Of a DNA stretch of 7,923 nt, positions 1-5,868 are shown one piece after another. The DNA comes from Endomicrobium sp. (GTDB taxonomy: Bacteria; Elusimicrobiota; Endomicrobiia; Endomicrobiales; Endomicrobiaceae), in NCBI GenBank assembly GCA_031273645.1, contig JAISRM010000258.1, positions 1 to 7,923 of the forward strand. Direction: 5' to 3'. A program made the translations under genes and the position numbers. Within the stretch, counting starts at the first letter, position 1, and each line of letters begins with the position of its first letter. The notes below the pieces were generated by a model. That model did no database searches. It had not been told where the DNA came from and saw nothing but the letters and a program-made list of their open reading frames with translations.

Positions 1-153
1 AAGAAACTTGAAAAAAGAGGATATATGCCTTTTGGTCCGTTTCTGGCTTTGGCTTCGTATTTAACCGTTGTTTTGCCTCATCCTTCATTTATTTTAAACA
101 TGTTTTTTATGTGGGAAGAAAAACTGCTTATTAAACTTGCCGGATTATCGTGA
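1..153 (+). CDS. Prepilin peptidase (type IV leader peptidase, PilD/GspO family), C-terminal fragment
   Basis: The window opens inside an open frame of 50 codons ending with TGA at 151-153. Its sequence contains GYMPFGPFLALASYL (residues 7-21 of the fragment). This matches the well-conserved last-helix motif of A24 prepilin peptidases (typically 'PFGPFLALA' followed by a hydrophobic helix) near the C-terminus of PilD, GspO and ComC. These are integral inner-membrane aspartyl proteases that cleave, and often N-methylate, the leader of type IV pilins and type II secretion pseudopilins. The catalytic aspartates, including the GxGD motif, lie upstream of the window, so activity cannot be judged. 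The frame ends just as the next gene begins (TGATG), which suggests co-transcription and translational coupling with the Wzy-like gene. The family call rests on one short motif plus the hydrophobic character. A pilD symbol is not assigned because only the tail is visible. Confidence 0.75.
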   Translation, partial: KKLEKRGYMPFGPFLALASYLTVVLPHPSFILNMFFMWEEKLLIKLAGLS

Positions 154-1700
154 TGAACGCTCAGGATGAAAAATTTAACTTATTGACGCTGTTTTTTGCG
201 GTAATTTTTATTGTTTCAATATTTTCGCGTTTCACTGCGTCTGCGGGAATATATTCCGCCGTTTTTTTTGCCGTCTCAATTGTTTTTTTATTTAAATTCA
301 ACAAGTATTCGTTTGACAGGACGATTTTATTGCCCGCGATATTTTTTATAGCGGCGATAATAATTTCTTATTACGCTTCAGATTTTAAATACAATGCGCG
401 AAATAACGTTCTTTTATTTTCGTCTGCGGCGGGATTATACGCTCTTTGCGGTTTATTGACGCAGCATGATAAAAAAAGCGTAATGCTTATTCCGGTTTTG
501 ATAGCTTTGTGGCTTACGATTTATCTGTTTGCCACAAATTTTGCTTTTTCAAAACTCTTAGAACCGCAAAGCGCCCAAGAGTATATGCGCGCCGTCGCGG
601 GCTTTCTGGTTGCGGCTCTTTGCCTGTCTTTTGTTTTTTGGTGGACGGAAAGAAAAATATATTTTTACACGTCGTTTATAATTTTCTTTGCGATCATAAT
701 GACAAAATCCTATTTTGCATCGGCCATAGCTTCGCTTGCTTTTGCTTCTTTTTTGTTTTTTATGCGCGAAAAAATAAGAGTGCGCGCGTACCTTACGCTG
801 CTTCCTTTTTTATGCGTTTTTGCCGTTTGCGTTTATTTTCTTGCAAACAGTTCTTTTTTTCAGCAAAAAATTATATGCTGGCAAACCGCTTTAAGCGTTA
901 TAAAAGATAATTTCTGGACGGGCGCAGGGCTTGGAAATTATCAAATTGTTTCTTCGGCGTACGTCGATTGGCAAACTGCCGCTCTATCGCAGCCGGAAAA
1001 TATATTTCTTCTTGTTTTTGCCGAAATTGGCGTTGCCGGATTTGGCGCGTTTGCGCTTCTTATCGCAATGTTCTTTTATTTTTCATTTCGCAGGCTTAAA
1101 ACCGGAGGCGATAAAACTTTATATCTTCCGGTTCTTATGGCGGGCTCGTCGTTTTTAACGTTTGCTTTTTTTGAGTCTTGCGTTCTAACTTCAACAAACA
1201 TTCTCTTATTATTTGCGCTTCTTGCTTTTCCGCTCGATTTTAAAGAGGCGGTTAAAAGAAGAAGAAGCGTAAATTCGTATTTTCTTATAGCTCTTATTTT
1301 GCCGCTTGCGCTGTCTTTGGGAAAACCGCTGTACGCCCAGCAGCAATATAAAAAAGGAATAGCGTTTTTTGCGGTAAAAAAATATACTCTGTCGCACGAT
1401 TATTTTTTAAGCGCTTTAGACAACGATTGTCTAAATCCAGATTATGCAAGCAAACTTTCCGACAATTTTTTTGCGGTATATAGCCAAAACGAAAGAGAAA
1501 TCGATTTAAATAATGCAGTTGAATACGCAAAATACGCCTTATCGCTAAACGGGTACAATGCAAAATATTATTATCAGCTGGCGTGGCTGTATCATTTTAA
1601 AAACGAAAAACAAAAAGCGTCGGATTATATTTCAAAAGCCGTTGAAATAGACAAATACAACAAAATTTATCTCGATTCGTATAAAGAATTGATCTATTAG
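153..1700 (+). CDS. O-antigen ligase/polymerase-like membrane protein (Wzy_C superfamily: Wzy/WaaL/PglL) with C-terminal TPR-like tail
   Basis: The protein has 515 residues if started at ATG 153; a GTG at 150 would add one. ATG was chosen because it forms the classical TGATG coupling with the preceding stop; no good Shine-Dalgarno is visible. Residues ~8-390 hold roughly 11-13 hydrophobic segments. A large extracytoplasmic loop begins near residue 232 and carries the family signature: W243-QTALSVIKDNFWTGAGLGNY to 263, then ENIFLLVFAEIGVAGFGAF (282-300). This is the 'W..A...I.d.p..G.GlgnY ... hN.yl...aE.G..G' pattern of Wzy_C proteins, which polymerise O-units or transfer lipid-linked glycans to lipid A core (WaaL) or to protein (PglL/PilO). 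The usual His before Asn is Glu282 here. After the last membrane segment, residues ~394-515 look like two or three degenerate TPR helical pairs (QYKKGIAFFAVKKY; YYYQLAWLYHFKNEKQKASDY), a common add-on in such proteins. Neighbours are glycan-assembly genes. Polymerase, ligase and protein O-oligosaccharyltransferase cannot be separated by sequence alone. Confidence 0.82.
   Translation: MNAQDEKFNLLTLFFAVIFIVSIFSRFTASAGIYSAVFFAVSIVFLFKFNKYSFDRTILLPAIFFIAAIIISYYASDFKYNARNNVLLFSSAAGLYALCGLLTQHDKKSVMLIPVLIALWLTIYLFATNFAFSKLLEPQSAQEYMRAVAGFLVAALCLSFVFWWTERKIYFYTSFIIFFAIIMTKSYFASAIASLAFASFLFFMREKIRVRAYLTLLPFLCVFAVCVYFLANSSFFQQKIICWQTALSVIKDNFWTGAGLGNYQIVSSAYVDWQTAALSQPENIFLLVFAEIGVAGFGAFALLIAMFFYFSFRRLKTGGDKTLYLPVLMAGSSFLTFAFFESCVLTSTNILLLFALLAFPLDFKEAVKRRRSVNSYFLIALILPLALSLGKPLYAQQQYKKGIAFFAVKKYTLSHDYFLSALDNDCLNPDYASKLSDNFFAVYSQNEREIDLNNAVEYAKYALSLNGYNAKYYYQLAWLYHFKNEKQKASDYISKAVEIDKYNKIYLDSYKELIY
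1415..1435. repeat. Perfect 9-bp inverted repeat with 3-base loop inside the Wzy-like gene
   Basis: TTTAGACAA (1415-1423) and its exact reverse complement TTGTCTAAA (1427-1435) flank CGA. The element lies wholly within the TPR-like part of the coding sequence and has no T-tract behind it, so it does not look like a terminator. It could form an mRNA hairpin or be a dyad protein-binding site, but a chance match is plausible in about 8 kb of AT-rich DNA. Confidence 0.4.
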
Positions 1701-1725
1701 CGGCGCAAACCCATAAATGAAATTC

Positions 1726-1731
1726 AAAGGA
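1726..1731 (+). promoter_or_regulatory. Ribosome binding site of the YbhN-like gene
   Basis: AAAGGA lies four bases before ATG 1736, inside the longest gap of the cluster (1701-1735). It fixes that ATG as the start. The gap holds no recognisable promoter or terminator. Confidence 0.7.
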
Positions 1732-1735
1732 AATC

Positions 1736-2728
1736 ATGTTAAAAAAACATTTTGTAAAAATACTTTTAGGCGTTTTATTCAGCTCGGTTCTTATATGGCT
1801 TACTCTCAGGCAGATTGATTTTAAAAACTCGTGGGAACTTATCAAAAGCGCAAATTATTACGTCTTAATACCCGGCGCTCTAATTTATGCGCTCACTTAT
1901 TTTTTAAGAAGCATACGCTACTACTTTATGATATACCCCATTAAAAAAACAAGGCTCTTTGAAAATTTTCCTTACACTATGCTCGGATTTTTTATGAATA
2001 ATATAATACCCTTAAGGCTTGGAGAAGTAATAAGGGCTAAAGTTACGGGAGAAAGGCTGGGCATTTCAAGAAGCGCCGCTTTGGGAACTATAGTCGTTGA
2101 AAGGCTTATGGATATGATAAATTTTGTGCTTTTCTTTTTTATCATTATGATAGTTCTTCCTTTTCCGGATTTTATAAAGAAGAGCTTTTATACGGCGGCC
2201 GTCGTCTTTGGAGCAATGTTGATCGTTTTATTTATAATTTCAAAAAACGATAAAAAATCTTTGGAAATGCTTTCAAAACTGCCGCTTCCTTTAAAAATAA
2301 AAGACCTTTTTCTCTCAATATTTTCCAAGTTTACCGGCGGGCTTATAATTCTTAAAAGACCGGCCGTATTTTCTGCATCCTTTGCAATATCGTTGCTCGT
2401 ATGGATTACCGAAAGCTGTTTCCTTGTGATAACCGCTTATGCCTGCGGCATAAATATTTCAATATTGGGCGGCATTTTTGTCGTAATAATTATAGGCATA
2501 GGCGCAATTTTGCCGACGGCGCCGGGTTATATAGGAGCTTTTGAATTTATGGGCGTTACGGCTTTATCTGTGCTGGGCGTTCATAAAGATTCGGCTTTTG
2601 CCTGCATAGCCATATATCATTTTTTACAGATAATAATAATTTTTCTGCTCGGCTTTGCAAGCGTGATTAAAGCAAGAATATCTTTTGCCGATTTATTTAA
2701 GTTTGAAAAAATCGAGAGCGCAAATTAA
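1736..2728 (+). CDS. YbhN/AglD-type flippase-like integral membrane protein (LPG synthase TM-domain family)
   Basis: A 330-residue polytopic protein with about eight hydrophobic segments. It begins with a short basic N-terminus and a first helix at ~8-23. Family signatures are clear: N88-N89 followed by PLRLGEVIRA (92-101), then the ERLGISRSAALGTIVVERLMD stretch (106-126, with VERL at 121-124), and LPTAPGYIGAFEF near the C-terminus (259-271). These are the hallmark 'P.R.GE..R', 'ERl.D' and 'P.tPG.iG.fE' motifs of the UPF0104/YbhN family, also called the flippase-like or lysylphosphatidylglycerol-synthase transmembrane domain. Full MprF proteins add a cytosolic aminoacyl-transferase domain, which is absent here, so lysyl-PG synthesis is unlikely. 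Stand-alone members often sit beside polyprenyl-phosphate glycosyltransferases and are suspected lipid-linked-sugar transporters. The next gene is exactly such a GT2. The start has an AAAGGA site four bases upstream. Family membership is secure; the substrate is unknown. Confidence 0.85.
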   Translation: MLKKHFVKILLGVLFSSVLIWLTLRQIDFKNSWELIKSANYYVLIPGALIYALTYFLRSIRYYFMIYPIKKTRLFENFPYTMLGFFMNNIIPLRLGEVIRAKVTGERLGISRSAALGTIVVERLMDMINFVLFFFIIMIVLPFPDFIKKSFYTAAVVFGAMLIVLFIISKNDKKSLEMLSKLPLPLKIKDLFLSIFSKFTGGLIILKRPAVFSASFAISLLVWITESCFLVITAYACGINISILGGIFVVIIIGIGAILPTAPGYIGAFEFMGVTALSVLGVHKDSAFACIAIYHFLQIIIIFLLGFASVIKARISFADLFKFEKIESAN

Positions 2729-2736
2729 ATATAAAC

Positions 2737-2742
2737 AAAGGA
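2737..2742 (+). promoter_or_regulatory. Ribosome binding site of the GT2 gene
   Basis: AAAGGA is placed seven bases before ATG 2750, in the 21-base gap after the YbhN-like stop. The sequence and spacing match the site of the previous gene and support this start. Confidence 0.7.
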
Positions 2743-2749
2743 TTTATTT

Positions 2750-3511
2750 ATGGGAAAAGAAAAAGTCGTTATAGTTATGCCCGCTTACAACGCCGCAAAA
2801 ACCCTTAAACAGACTTTAGACGACATACCAAAGGGCAGCTACGACGAAATTATACTTGTCGACGACATGTCTAAAGACGATACGGCCGCCGCGGCAAAAG
2901 ATTTAGGATTAAAAGTTATCGTTCATGAAAAGAATAAAGGATACGGCGCAAACCAGAAAACGTGTTACAAAGCCGCCCTTGAAACCGGAGCCGACATCGT
3001 CGTTATGCTTCACCCCGATTATCAGTACGATCCGCGCCTCGTGCCTTTTCTTACAGGTCTTATAAGCGCCGGCATTTGCGACATAATGCTTGCAAACAGA
3101 ATAAGAACGCGTCTTGAAGCCCTTAAAGGCGGAATGCCTTTTTATAAATATTTTTTTAACAGATGCCTTACTATTACGGAAAATATAGTTTTAGGACTGA
3201 ATATAGGTGAATATCATACGGGTTACCGCGCATTTTCTAAAAAATCCCTCGAACTGATAAATTTTGATCTCAATTCCGACGATTTCGTATTTGACCAGCA
3301 CATTTTAGTGCAGGCTGCGGCTTTAGGATTAAGAATAGGGGATATTCCCGTCGAAGCCAAATATTTTGACGAAGCTTCTTCAATAAATTTCAGAAGAAGC
3401 GTAAAATACGGCCTTGAAACTTTATGGATACTGTTTAGATACATTTTGCACAAAATCCGCATATTGCCGTCAAAAATGTTTATTGCTAAACAAAATAAAT
3501 CAAACGGGTAA
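2750..3511 (+). CDS. Family 2 glycosyltransferase, polyprenyl-phosphate/DPM1-like type
   Basis: A 253-residue GT-A-fold protein without a convincing membrane helix. It starts with VVIVMPAYNAAKTL (residues 6-19), the canonical first strand and nucleotide loop of GT2 enzymes. This is followed by EIILVDDMSKDDT (33-45), whose paired aspartates bind the nucleotide, and NKGYGANQKT (61-70). The metal-site segment reads MLHPDYQYDP (86-95), the variant form of the DXD motif typical of one DPM1/polyprenyl-phosphate glycosyltransferase-like subgroup. TGYRAFSK (157-164), DDFVFDQHIL (177-186) and IPVEAKYF (199-206) match the C-terminal acceptor region of that subgroup. Such enzymes transfer a sugar from a nucleotide donor either to polyprenyl phosphate or to a growing glycan on the cytosolic face of the membrane. 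Adjacency to a flippase-like gene favours a lipid-linked donor role, but this is inference. Start: ATG 2750 with AAAGGA at 2737-2742. Confidence 0.87.
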   Translation: MGKEKVVIVMPAYNAAKTLKQTLDDIPKGSYDEIILVDDMSKDDTAAAAKDLGLKVIVHEKNKGYGANQKTCYKAALETGADIVVMLHPDYQYDPRLVPFLTGLISAGICDIMLANRIRTRLEALKGGMPFYKYFFNRCLTITENIVLGLNIGEYHTGYRAFSKKSLELINFDLNSDDFVFDQHILVQAAALGLRIGDIPVEAKYFDEASSINFRRSVKYGLETLWILFRYILHKIRILPSKMFIAKQNKSNG

Positions 3512-3515
3512 AAAA

Positions 3516-4550
3516 ATGAATGCCGAAATTTTATATTTAATTTCTTTTTTTGCGGCTCTGTTGTTTTCTTATGCGGCCACTCCTTTATGCAGATATGCCG
3601 CGATAAAATTAAACATTATGGACAATCCCGTAACCGAAGTTAAAACGCATAAAAAAAGCACTCCTTATCTTGGCGGAATAGCGATAGCGGCCGGCTGGGC
3701 GGTTTCGTTATTTATAATAAGATTTGCAACGCATTTCCCCGACGGCACCCTTAGAAGCTTAAGAGGCGTTTTATACGGCTCGGCGATAGTTATGGCGCTT
3801 GGATTTATAGACGATAAAAAATATAAGGGGCTGGGCTTTAAATTGAAATTTTTAATACAAATAGCCGCGGCTGCAATAGTGGTGTTTGGTTTTGACATAA
3901 GAATAAATTTTATACAGGTTTACTGGATCTCCTGCGCCGTAAGCATTTTTTGGATAGTCGGCGTTACAAACGCTTTTAACATTATAGATATTATGGACGG
4001 GCTTTCAAGCGGGATAGCTTTTATAGCAAGCCTTGCTTTTCTCTTCATTTCTCTTCCGACGGAAATGCTCTATGTAAATTTCTGCGCCATAGCGCTTGCC
4101 GGAGCGATTTTAGGGTTTATGCCGTTTAATCTGTCAAAATCAAAAAAAATTTTTATGGGCGATACAGGAAGCCTTTTTATAGGTTTTATTTTGGCAAGTC
4201 TTGCAATGGGCACGTCTTTTACAACGGTAAGCGAAATAGGGCTTTTTGCGCCTATTTTAATACTTGCAGCCCCGCTTTATGAAACTTTTCTCGTAAGCGC
4301 ATTAAGGCTTAGCAAAGGAAAATCGCCTTTTTTAGGAAGTAAGGATCACTACGCTTTAAGGCTTGAAAAAATGGGCTTTTCAAGAAAGCAAATTCTCTTA
4401 ATTACTTACGCTGTCTGCGTAATTTTTGCTCTGTGCGCTTATTTATTGACGGCTATAAGCGCCGTTTATTCTCTTCTTATATTTTCGTTTGTTCTTATGT
4501 TTTTGTGGGCGGCAAGCATAAAGCTTGCGACGGTAAATATAGATTCATAG
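3516..4550 (+). CDS. Undecaprenyl-phosphate sugar-1-phosphate transferase (MraY/WecA/TagO family, polyisoprenyl-phosphate hexose/HexNAc-1-P type)
   Basis: Started at ATG 3516, four bases after the GT2 stop, this is a 344-residue protein with about ten or eleven hydrophobic segments. The frame is open upstream to 3414, but that part lies inside the GT2 gene, so the internal ATG with weak GGG at 3506-3508 is preferred. Signatures in order: MDNPVTEVKTHKKSTPYLGG (35-54), GFIDD (96-100, the Mg-binding DD), TNAFNIIDIMDGL (151-163, active-site NxxNxxDxxDGL type) and IFMGDTGS (212-219). A final cytosolic loop reads GSKDHYALRLEKMGFS (274-289), where WecA has an HxHH-type motif. The family catalyses transfer of a sugar-1-phosphate from a UDP-sugar to undecaprenyl phosphate, which is the first membrane step of O-antigen, teichoic acid or capsule synthesis. 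It is therefore the probable initiating enzyme of this cluster. MraY proper is less likely because no cell-wall genes are nearby. Sugar specificity cannot be read from the sequence. Confidence 0.88.
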   Translation: MNAEILYLISFFAALLFSYAATPLCRYAAIKLNIMDNPVTEVKTHKKSTPYLGGIAIAAGWAVSLFIIRFATHFPDGTLRSLRGVLYGSAIVMALGFIDDKKYKGLGFKLKFLIQIAAAAIVVFGFDIRINFIQVYWISCAVSIFWIVGVTNAFNIIDIMDGLSSGIAFIASLAFLFISLPTEMLYVNFCAIALAGAILGFMPFNLSKSKKIFMGDTGSLFIGFILASLAMGTSFTTVSEIGLFAPILILAAPLYETFLVSALRLSKGKSPFLGSKDHYALRLEKMGFSRKQILLITYAVCVIFALCAYLLTAISAVYSLLIFSFVLMFLWAASIKLATVNIDS

Positions 4551-4553
4551 AGG
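4549..4553 (+). promoter_or_regulatory. Ribosome binding site of the FAD oxidoreductase gene
   Basis: AGAGG overlaps the last two bases of the preceding TAG stop (4548-4550) and sits seven bases before ATG 4561. It supports that start and close translational linkage with the transferase gene. Confidence 0.65.
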
Positions 4554-4560
4554 TAAAAAG

Positions 4561-5868
4561 ATGAGCGCGGCATCCGCAAAAACCATAATAATCGGCGCAG
4601 GAATAACGGGTTTATCTGCGGCTTATTTTCTAAAAAAGCCTTATGCTCTTTTAGAGGCGGATAAACAGGCCGGCGGCTTATGCCGCTCTTTTTACAATAA
4701 CGGTTTTACTTTTGACGTTTCCGGACATTTCATACATATAAAAGACGAAAAAATTAAAAATCTTGTAAACGCCTTAACCGGCGGTCTTGATGAAATTGAA
4801 AGAAAAGCCGCCATATTTCTTCACGGCAGATTTATCCCTTATCCTTTTCAGGCAAATCTCTATTATCTCGACGAAAAAACAAAAAAAGAATGCATAAACG
4901 GAATTTTAAAAAGAGAGAACTCCGATATTTCAACGTCCATGCCTTTTGCGCAGTGGTGCCGGGCGATGTTTGGGCGGGGGATAACAAAATATTTTATGGA
5001 GCCTTACAATAAAAAATTATGGAGTTACGATTTAAATAAAATGACGGCATTGTGGTCGGGCGCTTTTGTGCCAAAACCGGATTCGCAGGAAATTCTTAAA
5101 TCCGCTTACGAAAAAAACAGGAACAAATACGGATATAACAGCGTTTTTTATTATCCTAAAACAAAAGGCTGTCAGGCTCTTATCGACGGACTTTTAAAAA
5201 AAGTTGAAGTTCAAACGGATTGCAAAATCGTTGAAATAGATTTAAAAAATAAAACCGTTACAACAAGAGACGGGCAGAAACTTTCTTTTAAACGCATAAT
5301 ATCGACGCAGCCGCTTACGCAGCTTATAAAACAGATCAAAAATGTTCCCCAAGACGTAAAACAAGCGGCGCAAAAACTTATTTGTAACAGCGTACGCTGC
5401 ATAAATATCGGCGTAAAATCAAAATACGGCGTTCCAAAAATTTTAAAAAATACGCATTGGCTGTATATGCCGGAATCAAAATTTCCTTTTTACAGAGTCG
5501 GGCTGTACTCAAACGTAAACAAATCTTTGGCGCCTGAAGGCTGTTACAGTTTTTATGTCGAATGCTCTGCGATGTCTCCGTCGCCCTTTGAGTTGTCTGC
5601 GCAAAAAGCCGAAAGATATTTGCGTAAAGCGGGGTTTATAAGAGACTGCGATGAAATCGCCGCGTTAAACGCCGCAGACATTGCGCACGCTTACGTTATT
5701 TTTGACAATAACATGCAGCGCTGCCTTGGCGTAATAAACGGCTTTTTAAATAAAAATAATATTTTCTCAATAGGCAGATACGGCGCGTGGGAATATTCCT
5801 TTATAGAAAAAAACATTAAAGACGCAAAAAGTCTTGCCAAAAAAATAAACGACGGAGAAATAAAGTGA
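4561..5868 (+). CDS. FAD-dependent oxidoreductase resembling UDP-galactopyranose mutase / amine-oxidase superfamily
   Basis: A 435-residue soluble protein. An N-terminal Rossmann FAD fold is evident: TIIIGAGITGLSAAYFL (8-24, GxGxxG at 12-17), acidic ribose-binding Glu32 in LLEAD, and GGLCRS (38-43). GFTFDVSGHFIH (48-59) matches the 'f.D.GgH.f' segment of UDP-galactopyranose mutase (UGM)-like and protoporphyrinogen-oxidase-like enzymes. HGRFIPYPFQANL (88-100) and FMEPYNKKLW (145-154) recall the substrate-domain motifs of UGM-like enzymes. The C-terminal FAD-closing segment is SIGRYGAWEYSFIEKNIKDA (403-422), comparable with the 'GR.G.W.Y' motif of eukaryotic-type UGM. UGM converts UDP-galactopyranose to UDP-galactofuranose for surface glycans, which would suit this operon. 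Divergence is considerable, however, and related FAD enzymes of polysaccharide clusters have unproven reactions. The FAD superfamily is near certain; the mutase reaction is only a hypothesis. The 3' end overlaps the next gene by four bases. Confidence 0.78.
   Translation: MSAASAKTIIIGAGITGLSAAYFLKKPYALLEADKQAGGLCRSFYNNGFTFDVSGHFIHIKDEKIKNLVNALTGGLDEIERKAAIFLHGRFIPYPFQANLYYLDEKTKKECINGILKRENSDISTSMPFAQWCRAMFGRGITKYFMEPYNKKLWSYDLNKMTALWSGAFVPKPDSQEILKSAYEKNRNKYGYNSVFYYPKTKGCQALIDGLLKKVEVQTDCKIVEIDLKNKTVTTRDGQKLSFKRIISTQPLTQLIKQIKNVPQDVKQAAQKLICNSVRCINIGVKSKYGVPKILKNTHWLYMPESKFPFYRVGLYSNVNKSLAPEGCYSFYVECSAMSPSPFELSAQKAERYLRKAGFIRDCDEIAALNAADIAHAYVIFDNNMQRCLGVINGFLNKNNIFSIGRYGAWEYSFIEKNIKDAKSLAKKINDGEIK
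5854..5857 (+). promoter_or_regulatory. Ribosome binding site supporting the GTG start of the GT4 gene
   Basis: GGAG ends seven bases before GTG 5865 and lies within the last codons of the FAD oxidoreductase gene. It supports GTG as the real start, since the protein from there begins directly with the first beta strand of the fold (IKVCYIITKLELGGAQ) and no ATG precedes that strand in frame. Confidence 0.65.

Noticed and set aside
509..1158. Two + strand open frames (509-910 and 931-1158) inside the Wzy-like gene
   Set aside because: They are in another frame of a well-supported membrane protein, lack family motifs and are rich in Cys/Phe/Arg as expected from frame-shifted reading.
1701..1735. 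Possible internal promoter in the longest intergenic gap
   Set aside because: Only 35 bases, with no plausible -35/-10 pair; it contains just the ribosome binding site of the next gene.
1209..1845. Reverse-strand open frames (1209-1397, 1294-1563, 1597-1845)
   Set aside because: They overlap each other and the forward genes, have no recognisable domain and no ribosome binding site; one crosses the only sizeable gap but reads through the real Shine-Dalgarno region without sense.
2437..2453. 7-bp inverted repeat TTATGCC-TGC-GGCATAA
   Set aside because: It lies within the YbhN-like coding region, is short, and is not followed by a T-run; expected by chance.
1736..2728. MprF-type lysylphosphatidylglycerol synthase
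   Set aside because: Only the membrane domain family is present; the cytosolic aminoacyl-transferase domain is absent and the neighbours are glycan genes.
3414..3515. N-terminal extension of the WecA-like gene from an upstream start at 3414
   Set aside because: It would overlap the GT2 gene by about 98 bases and adds a Cys-rich, non-membrane leader unlike the family. ATG 3516 gives the usual first helix and length.
3223..3898. Reverse-strand open frames 3223-3462 and 3665-3898
   Set aside because: Antisense shadows of the GT2 and WecA-like genes without motifs.
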